Assembly: GCF_000204055.1 (NCBI RefSeq)
Contig: NW_006768769.1
Span: forward strand, 1,710,855-1,774,854
Source: Melampsora larici-populina 98AG31
Lineage: Eukaryota > Basidiomycota > Pucciniomycetes > Pucciniales > Melampsoraceae
DNA length: 64,000 nucleotides
Reading direction: 5' to 3'
Shown here: in pieces, positions 9,932 through 23,720 of the stretch
Layout of the letters: each line of letters starts with the position of its first letter
Position numbering within the stretch: position 1 is the first letter of the stretch
Notes under the pieces: model-generated
Told to the model about the DNA's origin: nothing
What the model saw: only the letters and a program-made list of their open reading frames with translations
The model's database searches: none
Made by a program: the position numbers and the translations under genes

Positions 9932-12900
9932 TTGCGCAGTGACTGTGCAATCACGTCTTTCCTATTTGTCTCTACCATCATCAACCCACCTTCACCCTTC
10001 CTAAAATCAACAAAAACACCTCTCTATAGCTCTTGGAATCCTCTTATGCCACCTGATCCTCACCTTCTCACCCGACCAAAAAGATCGTATCCAACCTTGT
10101 CAAAAATGGACACGTTAGACACGTTTGATAACGCAATGCAGACTGACATCAAAATGGATGCCAAAACTACTGGAACCACATCTAAGAGGCCTACTCACCG
10201 TCTAGCAAGCATGGACGTCAATAAATTATGGGACCAACTACTTACAGACAAACAGGAGAATGGGGATGTGATTGTACCGGCAAACTTAGTACCTACTATG
10301 TCGGCGTTGCTGTTATCAATGAAAGAAACGGCTCTACAAATGAATGCAATTGAGGCCCAGCTCAAAGCGTCAAGTGTAGCAACTCAGCAATTAGACAACC
10401 TTGAAAGACAACTTCGTGGATTGATTAAAAACAAAACAGAACCAGTCAACCCACAACCTATCCCAAACGGCCTACCTGAAAAACCAAAAACCTGGGCAAC
10501 AGCAGCAATGAATGGTCTGAAGATTACGTCAAACAAGTCACCACAACCGCCGCCACCTAATCAGATCATTAACGTATTCAGACTGAGTCAAGTTGTAATT
10601 TGTGCAATTGAAGGCAAGAAGCCTTTCAATGGAGTCAAACCAACAGAAATTGTTCAAAGGGTCAATCAGGCTTTAAGTCAACTGGAAGTAATGATAGGAC
10701 ACAAACTAGAAGTCAAAGGAGCAGCAAGCCTGCCTTCAGGAAGTATTAAGCTTTTCACAACAACACGAGCAGAGGCCAACTGGTTACTTGAAAATAGAAC
10801 AATGTGGTCAACAATAGCTGTGAATTTATCACATCACCTGCAGTTTTCCCAGTTGTTATAGACTCAGTTCCCATGGACAAAGACAAATACCCCAAGACAG
10901 AAATTATCAAGAAAGTCATTGCCAAACAGAACCCAATCCCAGAAACAACAATTCACTCAATCCGTTGGCTAAGCAAACCATAACCTGGACAGACAAGTGG
11001 TTCATTTTTAGTCAATTTATTAGATAAAGAGCTGACAAACAAGATGATTTGGGGCTCAGTTTATTTTGATGGAAATAGCTTAAGGGTGAGGGCATGTAAA
11101 AAGAACCAAGTTCAATGTTTTTTTTGTCAGGAAACAGGCCATATTAGTCTGAAATGCAAAAATGATTTTCTTTGCAAGAAATGTGGTGCTACCCATGATT
11201 CACGAATGTGCCTAACTCCCCCAGCTGAACGTCCACATTGTGCGAGATGTATTACTCATGACACTCAACTGAACCCAGATACCCAGATTGACAAGAACAA
11301 TGAAAAATATGTGCATTCAGCTTCAAGTACCAATTGCCCAATTTGATCACAAAGCCTACAAAAATCATCAATACAATCATGTTAAGAAACAACCAAGTTC
11401 AGGATGCACGGAGTTCTGAATTTTCATTTCCCTCCTTTTTCATCTTTTATTCCACCCCAGAGACCATCATATACAGCGCCGGAAAATATACTGACTGATG
11501 ACCTTCCAACACACACAGATGACTCAAAAATATTAATTGCTCAACTTAATTGCTTTAATGGAAAGACAATAGTAGAAAATATTCTAGCTGACAAGAAGTA
11601 CACAATTTTGATATTACAGGAACTGTGGATAAATCCACACAATCTGAATCTCATGAAACATCCAGCATGGCACAAAATATCACCCTACAATTACAAACCA
11701 AAAACATATGGAGACAAAATCAGAACAGGTATTTACATATCAAAAAAATACCGTCATGGCTAATCAAAATTTTACCTAGTAGATCTCCACTTCTAACAGT
11801 GGTTGAAGTGGCAATACCAAATGGAATAATCCCAAAAATACAAATAATTTCAGTCTACATCCCTCCACGCCACAACACAGGCATTCCAGTCCTGAAAGAG
11901 TGACTCTCAACATATAAAGATCAAAGAAAGGCTACCGTGATGGGCATGGACACCAATCTACACCACCAAAGTTGGAACCCTACAAACTATCAACATACAC
12001 ATCCACAATCCAAGGAGCTTATACACATATGTGGCTCTGATGGCTTCAAAGTTAATTCTCAGCAACATGTACCAAGCTTTTATTCAAAATCAGGAAGATC
12101 TGCAACCACAATTGATCTCACGTGGATTAACCATGAGCTTGCAAAACACAAAGTGACAGGATTAACAATTGATGAAAACTACGACTCTGATCATCAAGCT
12201 TTACTGACCAGAATTGAACTGGGAGCAATACCAGAACCACAAACCCATAACTTGGCAACCCTGGAAAACATGGGCAAAGCCAGTTTTCACAACAATGTAG
12301 AAAATCAGCTGAGTAATTTCCCAGAAATTTTCCAAACAACCAACAAGATTCATGCAGGAATTAAACAAATCACAGATTCAATAATTGGAGCCTTCATCAG
12401 ACAGGGCAAAACAGTCAAGACCAAAGCCCACAGACACAAAGCCTGGTGGGACAAAGAGAAAATAGGTCCCCCAATTCGCGAGAAGAATAGAGCGAGAAGA
12501 TGGATGATTCTTAGTAGAACATGTGGAGCCAAGAAGTGCTATTTGGAATGGGACAACTATGTCAAAAGCCTGACATGAACATAAACAAAACCACTGGAGA
12601 GCGTTTTTGGCTAACACTCAAGGCAGTTTATCATTTAAAGCTTTCAAATACACAGAACCACATGGATTGAACGCTATTGCGCCACTGTATAGATAAGATA
12701 GAACGCTAGCAACGGATAAAAACGAAAAAGCTAAGATACTATTTCAAGGAACTTCAGTTGTACAAAATGAATGTGATGAAAATGACATACTGGCATCACA
12801 ACCACAAACAGGTCTACTAGAATTCCCTTCATTAACCAAATATGAGGTCAAACAGATAATAGGGAAGCTACCTTCAAAGAGAGCAAAGGGCAAAGATGGC

Positions 12901-14055
12901 ATACCCAACAAACTCCTAAAAATAGCTAAGTTGATCCTTACTCCAAAAATAACACAACTTTTCAACACATGTCTGAAATTTGGATACTTTCCAAAAGCAT
13001 GGAGAAAAGCAACAATGGCCATATTAAGGAAATACAACAAAGATGATTACTCAGAACCTGGAGCCTACAGACCAATTGCTATGCTGAGTTGCATTGGAAA
13101 AATACTCAAAACAAAATTAGCTCAAAGGTTGTCCTATTGGGCTGAAACCCAACAGGTGATAGCTCAGGGCCACATGGGAGGTAGATGTCAACATAGCACA
13201 GATGATGCTTTTATAATAATGACATTGTGGATTCATCAAAAATGGAGGGAAGGTAAAGTGGTATCAGGCCTATTTCTGGATGTAAAGTCTGCTTACCCTT
13301 CAGTTCACAAAAGAAGACTTGCACACATTCTCAGATCAAATAGATGTCCAGACTATTTAATACATCAGATAGATTTGTACCTAAAGGATAGAACCACCAA
13401 ACTAAGATTGCAAGATTTCTTATCTGATGATTTTGATATACATGACGGACTCCCACAGGGGTCACCTTTATTGGTAATGTTATCTATCTTGTATAATTTA
13501 TCATTACTGATAAAAGTGGAAATCACATTACAGGCAAATAAAATATCTCTAGGATTCATAGATGAAGTGACACACCTGGTCGCAAACAAAGACATTGATT
13601 TGAACATCATGGAACTAGAAGACAAGGGTGACCAATCTTTAGAATGGGGGCGACAACACAGAGGACTTTTTGATCGGAAAAAAGCCCAACTGATGCACTT
13701 CACCTACAAGAAACACCTAAATCCAAGCATCATGTTTGGAGATCACGCACTCCAGCCTAAGACAATAGAACTTCAATGGTTAGGACTTTGGCTAGAACCA
13801 AAACTAACATTCGGACCACACATCAACAAACTTCACCAAAAAGGAAAAATGACCTTAGCTCAACTAAGCCAAATATTTAGATGCTACCACGGGATGAGTC
13901 CAAAGGAGACAAAGACTCTCATCACAGAAGTGTTAAAACCCAGACTTTTATTTGGAAGCATTGTCTGGTTTAATACAAGAACTAAAAGTAAAGTAACAAA
14001 AATCTTCAATTTAATCCAAAATGCGGCTAAAGAAATCCAAAAAATAGATATATTC
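9932..14055 (+). mobile_element. Degenerate non-LTR (LINE) retrotransposon
   Basis: ORF1 probably starts near 10107. It has a Gln/Lys-rich N-terminal half and, from 11121, zinc knuckles of the CCHC type (CFFCQETGHISLKC, CKKCGATHDSRMC). A frame change near 10830 and a TAA at 10981 break it. ORF2 begins near 11510 with an apurinic-type endonuclease (LIAQLNCFNGK, then MGMDTNLHHQSW and a terminal SDHQALL). It is broken near 11750, at 11901 and at 12576. The reverse transcriptase follows at 12840-13650 (YRPIAMLSCIGKIL, GLFLDVKSAYPSV, LPQGSPL). The catalytic box that should read YxDD is FIDE (about 13556-13567), so the enzyme would be dead. I see no poly-A tail. The order gag-like knuckles, endonuclease, RT fits fungal LINEs of the Tad/I group. 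The right end abuts the mariner-type transposase at about 14055. Confidence 0.85.
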
Positions 14056-14944
14056 AATTACCAGATTGTGTTCAAGATATGACTCAAAATCCATCCTGGA
14101 GTAGCCGCCTGCCTGGACACACACAGCCACAATGCCATCCATGGATATGGCTGCCAACGCTGACCATCTGAAGGCCTGAGTTGGCCTCTGGAGACGTGGT
14201 GTACATTGTCCAGTAAGTGCATGCGCATGAGTGCGATACAACCACCGATTCGAGATGGCTGTTTCATCTGAAAAGTGTAACACATTAGTCCTGGTGTAAT
14301 TTATATGGAACAAGAACATCAGAACCTCAGCTTACCAGCAAAGACAAGACATTGCGGATCTGTTCCAGCAATCTCTTCAATGTAAGCACCACGGGCAGTC
14401 GCAGATTGGTTCGGATGAACTGTGCGGGTTTTTTTTCTAGTCCAACACAAGCGATGTCAAATTTCCATGCACAGCGTCGCCAGGGAGACCGTCCTTCCAA
14501 AGGTTTCTTGAATCTTGTCCCTGAGTTCATCAAGATACAGACACTACATGCAAAGTGCTGACCCCACAGATGTGGGGTCGCGGTGACGCCGCACAAAACC
14601 CAAGGGGGGGTCTTGCAAAAGCGGGGGGTTGATCCGGGGTCAGCGCGACCCCGCACCCGCGGCGTCACCACCTTGCATGTAGTGAGAGTTTGGTCAAGCT
14701 CAAGGGCTTGCAAAATAAATTCTTTCTCAGGGTCTCCTAGAATTGAAGGTGCCCCAGGGTGCAAGTGATCCAGAGGATTGGTCACCACCGCACATGTTGT
14801 GTGAAAAATCTCAAACCAACGACGGACCATGGTGAGTGAGAGGTCAATTCCAGTGGATTGAACAATCTTGGGAAACGTCTTTCCTTGCAACACCATCCGT
14901 ACAACAAGGAGCTTGATGTCGGTGCTGTAAAGGTTCTTTGGCAT
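14056..14944 (-). pseudogene. Tc1/mariner-type transposase remnant
   Basis: Read on the minus strand from ATG 14942-14944, the protein starts MPKNLYSTDIKLLVVRMVLQ, a helix-turn-helix DNA-binding region. It continues to ALELDQTL, is interrupted by a 143-bp insertion (14542-14684), and resumes with YLDELRDKIQETFGRTVSLA. A TGA follows near 14455, and the frame then changes. The first part of the DDE catalytic domain is visible at about 14066-14290 (SDETAISNRWLYRT, TPRLQRPTQAFRWS, AAISMDGI). The gene stops after MDFESYLEHNL, where LINE sequence begins, so the remaining catalytic residues are lost. The similarity is to Tc1-like DDE_3 transposases as I know them. The gene is non-functional. Confidence 0.8.
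14542..14684. mobile_element. CACTA-like MITE inside the transposase, TSD AGA
   Basis: The insert begins CACTACATGCAAAG and ends CTTGCATGTAGTG, a 12-bp perfect terminal inverted repeat starting with CACTA. It is flanked by AGA at 14539-14541 and 14685-14687. Removing insert and one AGA restores a continuous transposase frame (…Gln-Thr-Leu-Tyr-Leu-Asp…), which confirms the boundaries. It is GC-rich (GACCCCGC, GGCGTCACC motifs) in an AT-rich host gene. The CACTA terminus and 3-bp TSD are hallmarks of the CACTA/EnSpm superfamily. The same end motif, TTGCATGTAGTG, occurs alone at 15489-15500. Confidence 0.85.
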
Positions 14945-15407
14945 GGTGAAGATTGAAATTGTGAGGTTGATTTGATTGTATGTGAAAAGAAAAAAGACAA
15001 AATGTGTTGAGGTTGCAGGGAGATCTTTTGGTATTGGGGTGCAATCAAGATAGAGAAATGGGGGTAGATAACCACAGAAAGAGGTCGAGAGGGCAAGAGG
15101 GCAAGAGGAGTATGAGTATGAAGGGTTTCCATACCAACTTTTTTGTAACAAGCCTAGTGTGAGAGCCCAGCGTGTAGTCGGGGCAGGGAAATGTCAATTG
15201 TGATAGTTTTATCCCACAGTGCATTTGGTCAAAAACGAGTTTTTTGAGTTTTTGCCAGATTTGGATTAAAACCCAACACAACACTTGACATCAAAAAATT
15301 ACCGATGGTTCTTGAATCAGCTGTAAGTTGGTGTAATGTTGGGGAATAAAAGTCGGTAAATAATTCAGTTACAAAATCCAAGGACTCCTCGGATTTTTGT
15401 ATCCAAG

Positions 15408-15425
15408 CCAAATATGTTGGCAGTG
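15408..15425. repeat. CACTGCCAACATATT end sequence, right copy
   Basis: This is the inverted partner of 9882-9899. It lies about 480 bp upstream of the mariner-type transposase start, the position expected for that element's terminal repeat. The 3-bp flank (GGG) does not match the left partner's flank. Confidence 0.45.
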
Positions 15426-15488
15426 GGGTGGCCCATGTGTATGGACTCTTGGTTCAGTCTGTTCCCTGTCCACACAGAATCACCTCTT

Positions 15489-15500
15489 TGCATGTAGTGA
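15489..15500. repeat. Solo CACTA-type end TTGCATGTAGTG
   Basis: This 12-bp motif is identical to the right terminal repeat of the MITE at 14542-14684 and is likewise followed by AGA. I could not find the matching left end within a few hundred bases upstream, so it may mark a truncated relative. Confidence 0.4.
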
Positions 15501-17020
15501 GAAGCATGAGTGCCTCCTTCCATTGTGATTATGCTTTCCATAAGGCTACTTACTCAACTTTGAGTCTGCATTTCTTTTTAGCTTGGATTTTAATTTTTTA
15601 CAAGTCCTTTTTTTGCTTGTTGCCATAAAACAAAATGATAACAATAGGACAGATGTGTTGATTGTCTTTGTCTGTGTCAGTTCTATTGGATATAAACAAT
15701 CTTATCAAAATATGAAGCACAAGGTCCTGCCATTGATAGCAATCCAAATTTGTAATGAACAGATTGGTTTTTGACCTCCTAAATTTTGTCTATTGCTACA
15801 ATGAATGAAATTATCTTCATCCAATGTGGTTTTTGATAAGAAATATAAAATTATACAAATTATGGTGATTTTTCACCTTGTTAATTAGTAAGAACAAAAA
15901 CTACCATAAAAAGCAGTCTTCAATAGAAATATACAGAAAATGGGGAAAAAAATATGTATACATTGAGGTCAGCATTGGTCTGGGAGTTGAAAGCAACTCT
16001 TTTATGAGGCATATCTCAGGCCTTGCCCAAACTGCCTATCAGTACGAGCAAAAACTAAGACAGAAAATTGAAATGTGATAAATATCACTGTAGGCATATT
16101 CCAGCGCTCCAAGGTATGCCTGAAAGACAAATTTTGGCCTGGCCCATTACTTTGGATTGGCTCCTTGGGTGGATCTTTGATTGGAGGCAAAATGCAAGGA
16201 TGCCTATATGAGACAAAAGGAGGGATCACATATTGAGGTTAGCATTGGTCACAGAGTTGCAAGCAATGGTTCAGTGTGACATGGACTTCTAAGTGCTAGG
16301 GCTGGGACCAGGTTTGAGCTTCCTAGCCTTCCTATAAGAAATTCAATTGAGTCAAATTTAACAAAATTGTCAAAATCATGAATGGGATTGAGAAAAATTT
16401 GACTTATAAGAGATGGAATGTTATCTTATTGTATTGTTCTTACAAAAGAAACCCTGGATTGTCAGGAGACAGCAGGTTTGCCTGACGTGGTCACACAAAG
16501 CCTTTGCTTCTTGAAGGGTGGAACATGCATTTTTGTGTTCACAATATCCTGAAGCACAATTGATTTATTCATTGATCAGCAAAGGTTAAAAAAGGTCATC
16601 AAGCAAGAAGCAAGAAAGTCTCACATGGTTTGATGTCAGACCAAAGAAGCTTGATCAGATGAAGGTTATCTTTTTGATGGGGTTCAAGCTAAGAGGAGGA
16701 TAAAAGATTGATAATTGGTAAGGAAGGCACTGATCCAGCACTGATGATGTGATCTCAATGCTACATGCACGTATGGAATTTGAACATACTAGAGAATATG
16801 CAAGCATTCCTGCACAAGTCCAATTGTCATATCACTTCAATTTTCAACTCTATGGCTGATACCTTGATTTCAACACAAAAACCAAAAACAACACAGAGTT
16901 TACAGCATAACCTTACATAAAACCTCATGACTCATGTACCCCCAATGTTGAGTCTTTCAACCTTGACTGAAGAAATGTTCAAATATTGTATTCATCACTG
17001 AAGAACAGAATAAGTGCCAA
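15501..17020. other. Non-coding, one direct repeat
   Basis: A roughly 36-bp segment at 15961-15996 (ATTGAGGTCAGCATTGGTC…) recurs in the same orientation at 16231-16266 with several changes. Otherwise I recognise nothing: there are only short frames without domains on either strand. Confidence 0.4.
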
Positions 17021-17131
17021 CACCGTGTCTGTGTAGGCTTTGCTAGTTGACGAGCGCACACCAACTCCCTTTGAGGCAGAAAGGGAAGTCGTGCGCGCTT
17101 GTTGACAAGCAAACACTACCCGGACACGGTG
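17021..17131. mobile_element. Short foldback MITE, 111 bp, TSD CAA
   Basis: The two halves are imperfect inverted copies with ends CACCGTGTC / GACACGGTG and further pairing through TTTGCT and GCGC motifs. CAA flanks both sides (17018-17020 and 17132-17134). The CAC terminus and 3-bp TSD are as in the other CACTA-like elements of this window. Confidence 0.7.
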
Positions 17132-19851
17132 CAAGTTTCCTGTATCATAGCTTTCTGGAGAGTAAAGTTTGAAAATTGAGAGGAAAAAAATATGTGTCAA
17201 GATAGATAAAAGTTGAATGACTGTGAGTTGCTGGATGATTTGTGTAGATGGCAATTTAGAATAATCATAGGATGGGACTAGATTGTGTCTTTTATAACCT
17301 GATATGAAACCCATTTCAAAGGAATAACCAAATCAAAGAAGACCCTAACAAGCAAAACACCAATGAATTAGATACAAAAGAGTAGGAAGACTGCAGAAAG
17401 TAACAGGAAAGTCAAAGACAAGAACATGAGATGGGTAGGAATTTTCAATAGCACAATACGCACAATAATTCAAGAATTGGCAAAAACATAATATGCACAA
17501 TAAGTCAAGAATTGGCAAAAACATAATCAATGGAACAGAATGGAGGGTAAGGTGGGGTTAAAATCTCCTTGCTGGCGTGGAACAAAGGTTGAAGTGAGGT
17601 GTGTGAAGCCTATTGATTGAATTCTGCATTGAATAATGAAATGCACAAAAACTTAACAAAAGGTGAATTTATTGGAGCAGGAGTGAGAGACCTCATTTTG
17701 ACAAGGCATGATGGTAAAGTTGATCCAAAATATGAAGACCAAGAAAATTCCATACCAAATATTCATGATATAGTGACTCACATAATGAACCAACAGGAAA
17801 TGAATACATAACAAAGAGTATCTGAATATAAAATCTGGACTACAAAAGCCAACCGTGAGACCCATTGACTGAAATAAAGTAAGGTAGCAACTGTATCCGC
17901 TGTTGGACCCAAGCAATGGGGAAAAGGAGAGACCAGAAAATGTGTGAGTAATCCACCTTTTTGCTATTTAGATGTAATTTTTTGTTTGACATCTCACACT
18001 TTTAGACATTCTACAATTAAGACTCTGACCTGGTAGGCCCAAAGCCTTTGGGAGTTGGCCACAAGAAACCAATATTTATAATAGCCGCATGGGACATTGG
18101 GCTGGCCCAAATCTCACTGTAGCAATTGATCTTGGGTGGAACTGAGATCCACAAACAATTGAGAAATTGAGAGAACATAGAATGACACCAATCTTGTATC
18201 AGCAAGCTGCTGTTATGGCTTGTGACATTGCTTCCGTTCAGTAAGTCATTCTTTTGACAATTTTCATCATTGGTTAACAATCACTCATTGAAAGACCTGT
18301 TTCTTACTTTGGATTGGGGTTCTGATTAGTTACCTCAAAATTCTGCTCCAACACAAAGGTTTGAATAAATTATTTGATGGAGTTATCAGAGCTGTCTTGG
18401 CTCCTGATCCATGTGAAAAGACAACAAAGGAACATTCCAAGGGTTGCACAATTTGTTGAAAGATATCTATAAACACAAATCCATGATTTAAGACCATCAC
18501 TTGGTTTCTTTTTTTCTCTTAACCAAAAAAATAAAAACTGCTGTGGTTTTACTCTTCACCGTTTTTTGTCATTTCAACTTTGTTTCCATCTCACATCTCT
18601 CTCAAATCAACTCATATTATTTTCCATTTTTTGAAAATAGCTCTGTCTTTCTTGCAATCTCTTTCACTCTTACTGTATCATCTTTAACATCTCTATTTTA
18701 TTATTGTGATTTTTGAAATCATGTCTTTTCTCCCATTTCTAACATGTGGTTTTTTTGTGTGTGTCTGCTTTTTTGTCTTTACACTTGTGTGTGTGTATGC
18801 AATGAGAGAATGTACAAACTTTTTGTTTTTCTTAACAAAGCATATAATAAGATAACATAAAAAGCCCTTTTCCCACATCCATCTGCATCTTAAGAGCACC
18901 CAATATGGTTGTGTTAACAATATGATTTAGTGTCATTTTAACACTATATTATACACAGGTCTACTATGGGCCTATTTTAGACTTGTGCTCCCTGTGAATG
19001 TTTTGAATCATGCATCAGAGTTGTCTAAATCTACAAAAGCTCAAATCAAGTTTTATCCTAGACTTTTGGTATATCAAATTGGTCAACAGTCATCTATCCA
19101 GCTCTACACCCAACACCTTCACTTGAAAACTTCCCTCTGGCCTTGAGATACCAGCATAGCAACAGTGGGTCTTCCCTCTGAACCTTCCAAATCATATTGT
19201 GCTTGTTTTTTCAAAAAAGCAAGCTTGCTCAATTGATCTTACTGAAATCAAGCAAGGCAGTCTTGTTGCTCATGCTCAACATATGAAACCTGCAGTTGAC
19301 AGGCATCAATCTGTCTGGTAACAAGAGAAGTCATTGGTGGGTAAGATACAATACTTTGATTGACATTTTTGCCATTGGGTGTAGCTTGTATGGTAAAGCA
19401 GCTCATAGTGGATTTCATGTGTTTAACAATTTAATTGTTACATGCATGATTTAATCTTGCGGCCAGGAACACAAAACTTACAATAAAACATCCTCATGAT
19501 AATGATAGTGGATGTTCTAAAACCATCAAATCCAGTCATCATAAGCACTGGATACCAGATTGGGCACCCGAAAGTTTGCTGCTCAAGCCAAAGGCGACCC
19601 TAACCGGGTTTGGCTCGGCTCCGGGTCAGAGCCCCACCTACCATACACCGTTCGGACACCAAGAGATGAAGGAGAAGAGGAAATTTATTTGAATCCTGCA
19701 TTTGGTTGTGTCGTGTAAGTCAGACAGATGTCACAATTAATCTCAAACTTACTGCCGGGCGCATGGAGCACGATTTGATTTTGAAGACTTGTCGATTTCC
19801 TTCTTTTTGCAATTCACTGTGGAGTACAACCGGGCGGGAAGATCCCTTTTA
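17132..19851. other. Non-coding intergenic DNA
   Basis: No gene, RNA or clear repeat is recognised over these 2.7 kb. A small GT-rich patch lies near 18760-18800. The 19560-19640 segment is locally GC-rich (ACCGGGTTTGGCTCGGC) and may be part of an unrecognised repeat. Confidence 0.4.
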
Positions 19852-19940
19852 CAGTCAAACCGGGAAAGCTTGACCAATTTTGCCCGCAAAACTCGAGCAA
19901 ATTGGCGGGGAATTGGTGGCAAGCTTTTCCGGTTTGACTG
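19852..19940. mobile_element. Tc1/mariner-type MITE, 89 bp, TA TSD
   Basis: The termini CAGTCAAACCGGGAAAGCTTG and, inverted, the matching right end CAAGCTTTTCCGGTTTGACTG are flanked by TA on both sides (19850-19851, 19941-19942). There is no coding capacity. The CAGT-type end and TA target are typical for mariner-derived MITEs. Confidence 0.8.
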
Positions 19941-19942
19941 TA

Positions 19943-20941
19943 CCTGCGTTGTAAATAGAACCTCGAACATCGGCTTCCGTTCCCTTATGATCATGATTCC
20001 ATCACTGACTGTTCCCTGTTTAAACTTTATCTTGATTCTTTAATTTTGCCCCAGAGGTCAGATGGCATGAGACCTCATGAGACGCGGCAGGTTGTTATGT
20101 GACTCTGGTCCTCGTTTGAGCTGGCCAGTACAGCTCAAAAACGAGTGGACTTTGTACCCTCCGCAATATAATGTTGGATTTACAAGCGCGATAAGTCTAT
20201 ATAGGACAGATCAGGTGGAGTGAAGATACCGCGTGATGTAAAAACAAAACCCATGCAAAGATTTTCCTCAAGTGGCGCTGCTTGGAGAAATGTCAAAATA
20301 AGCCAATTTCGACCCCGAGCTCTTTTTTGTTTCAAACCCTCTCATCCTGAGGACTAAATGAACCTAAAAGAACCCATTCATCTGCACTACAAATGCATTT
20401 GTTACTCAAAACAGTTTCAAAAATAGGATGTAGCCAAGCAAGGATGGATCTTGGAGCCAAGCAGGTTGAGATCTGCTCACAAGGTACCGTGGGAGGACCT
20501 TGTGTCATGAGAGGCCAGAACGTCAGCAGGTCACCGACCGGGCATGCAGACTGAGTGCAAACGTGATTCCCACTGCCAGAGAGGATAAGGTTTAAGAGAG
20601 AATTGAATGGTTAAAAGAAAACTACCAAATTAAAAGGAAAACCATGTTTAAGTGAGTTTTGATTTAAGAAATGGTTCAAATTTAGATTTTAAATTAACTT
20701 TGACCCGCTTTGCTTTAAGCTCAATAAATACATACACACCAAACAAATTAGATCACGTTAATCAGAACCTATTATTAAAACGAATCATCTCAACCTTTCC
20801 AGATTCCAATCTCAATCCATCGCATTCATCCATCCTCATCCATCCACTTCATCCTTTTATTCCAAGCTCACTCAATCATCATATCCATCATAACCACAAT
20901 CTCATCCTACTCTTTCATATCTCAATCATTACCTATCCAAG
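19943..20941. other. Upstream region of the Arf6 gene
   Basis: An inverted repeat with stem CTCGTTTGAGCTG and partner CAGCTCAAAAACGAG sits at about 20111-20147. From about 20780 to 20940 the DNA is C/T-rich (TCATCCATCC runs), as often seen just upstream of fungal start codons, and likely contains the promoter and 5' UTR. I see no coding exon here. Confidence 0.45.
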
Positions 20942-21962
<1,021 letters not shown>

Positions 21963-22764
21963 GTTGCTTTCACTCGACGGATTCGCAGAGCCAAAGCTTT
22001 TTGATCTTCACATTCTTCACTTTTTCCCCTTTACAACTTCCTTGACTCATTTTCTTCTTACTTCGTTTTGTCTCGCGATGAGTTATCAAATAAATGGCTT
22101 TAAATCTTTCTTTTCTTATCGGATCAATTGGATTCTTCAAACCACATGTGTGGATCTCACTTCAAAGCTTGCAATATGTGAGAGTTTACGTTGTCTGTTG
22201 ATGAAGAACAACGGACTATCGTATATATGTATGTGTGTTTGTGAAGGGCTCTTCACTTGAGCTAGAGCACTGGATGAGGGAGTGGGGAGTGTCCTTCAGA
22301 TTTGTTTTGGTCACGAACTCGATTTTGTTAATCACTTGTCTCAACTTGTTTTTCAATATACTATGCGATGTTTTCTTCCTGCCCTGCTGTCAAGATTTCA
22401 CTTTCTCATCAAACACTAGTTGATCATTGAATTGCATTTCTGAAAATGCTTACTTACCTGTGTGACTCTTGGTCTTGGTTCAGTGTCTCCCTTCCTTGAT
22501 TTTATCTTTATTTTAAATTTCGGGTTGATAAGCATGTGCTTGTCTATGTTGTGTTGTTTTTTTGTTTTTGTTTTAATATTTGAATCTTGTGATTTTTTGT
22601 TTTGTTTCATTCTTTTATCTTTTATTATCATCACCAAATTCCAAAGCTATTTCTTACTGATTACTCTTTTTACTTGCAAAAAACAATTTGCATCACATGA
22701 CTTTTTGACCTAAGTTTTATTTAATATTTATTGATTTGCTGTTCAAATTATTTATACTAACATA
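21963..22764. other. 3' flank of Arf6, no further gene
   Basis: This is T-rich DNA with many short frames and no domain. The first few hundred bases probably include the 3' UTR. Confidence 0.4.
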
Positions 22765-22938
22765 CAGTCAACTCCCTCTAATTACATACAGTTTGGCGGG
22801 TGGTTTTCTCATGCACTTAAAGGAATATGCACTTATAGACCTCATTTTGGCTGGCAAACCCCTTTTTGGCGGCAAAAAATCCTATGCACATAGAGAATTA
22901 TGCACTTACAGGGATATCAAGTTAGAGGGAGTTGACTG
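22765..22938. mobile_element. Tc1/mariner-type MITE, 174 bp, TA TSD
   Basis: The ends CAGTCAACTCCCTCTAA and TTAGAGGGAGTTGACTG are exact inverted copies, flanked by TA at 22763-22764 and 22939-22940. Inside, ATGCACTTA motifs repeat. It has no coding capacity. Its first six bases match the 19852 element, but the inner repeat differs, so it is a separate family of similar type. Confidence 0.85.
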
Positions 22939-23214
22939 TAGTTGGTTTTCTACTTTTCTTTTGAGATCTTTGACAAGATAAAGGCGCGTGAAGTGGGTTG
23001 AGGGGATCTTGCCTAAGGCTTGTGATTGTTTTACCAATAGCATTGATGGACCATGCACCAAGCCTGCAGTGCAGGGCTTGGTTTGCCTTAGATTCAAACC
23101 ACCATCTGATTTCACCATTACCAGACCAGAGGTGACCTTCAAGGCAAGGAAAGAGACTGACAGTGCTGGGCCCTAAGCCAAGATTGCAGGTATAAAACAA
23201 AAGCAAAATATGTA

Positions 23215-23464
23215 CAGCCCTTTGCATAATTGATGACTTTGGAAAAAAAAACCTTGAGTTTTCAAATAAAAAACCTTGAGTTTTGTCAAAAAGCTGCTGA
23301 GTTTTTCAAAAAGTCGGTGAGTTTTTTTTGGAAACCTGGCTCAGTAAGTCTAAAAGAGAAAGAGCTCGCTCAGTTTTTGAAAAAAACTGAAAAAAACTCG
23401 CAGGTATTTTTGAAAACTCAAGTGTTTTCTCTTTTTCCAAAGTCATCAATTCTGCAAAGGGCTG
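23215..23464. mobile_element. Tc1/mariner-type MITE, 250 bp, TA TSD
   Basis: The ends CAGCCCTTTGCATAATTGAT and, inverted, ATCAATTCTGCAAAGGGCTG are followed inward by TGACTTTGGAAAAA on both arms and flanked by TA (23213-23214, 23465-23466). The interior is made of repeated GAGTTTTT/AAAAACTC motifs. It has no coding capacity. Confidence 0.8.
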
Positions 23465-23720
23465 TAAACTGAAGGGCTAATTGAGCTGAAGTATCTATAG
23501 TATAGCATCACGGTGGGACTTGGTGAAAACACATCTCAGGTAAGTTTCTCATGTGAAGCAGTGTTCACCAAACACTTGGAATTTGCCTTGGTATCAGATA
23601 AAGAAATAAAGGTCTTGGTGGAACAAATGAAAGATCAACAAGAGTTATACTTGAGACCTTTAACAAGAGATACAAAGTTTGATTGAGAAATACACCTATG
23701 ATGATTTTTCCAAAGGAGCG

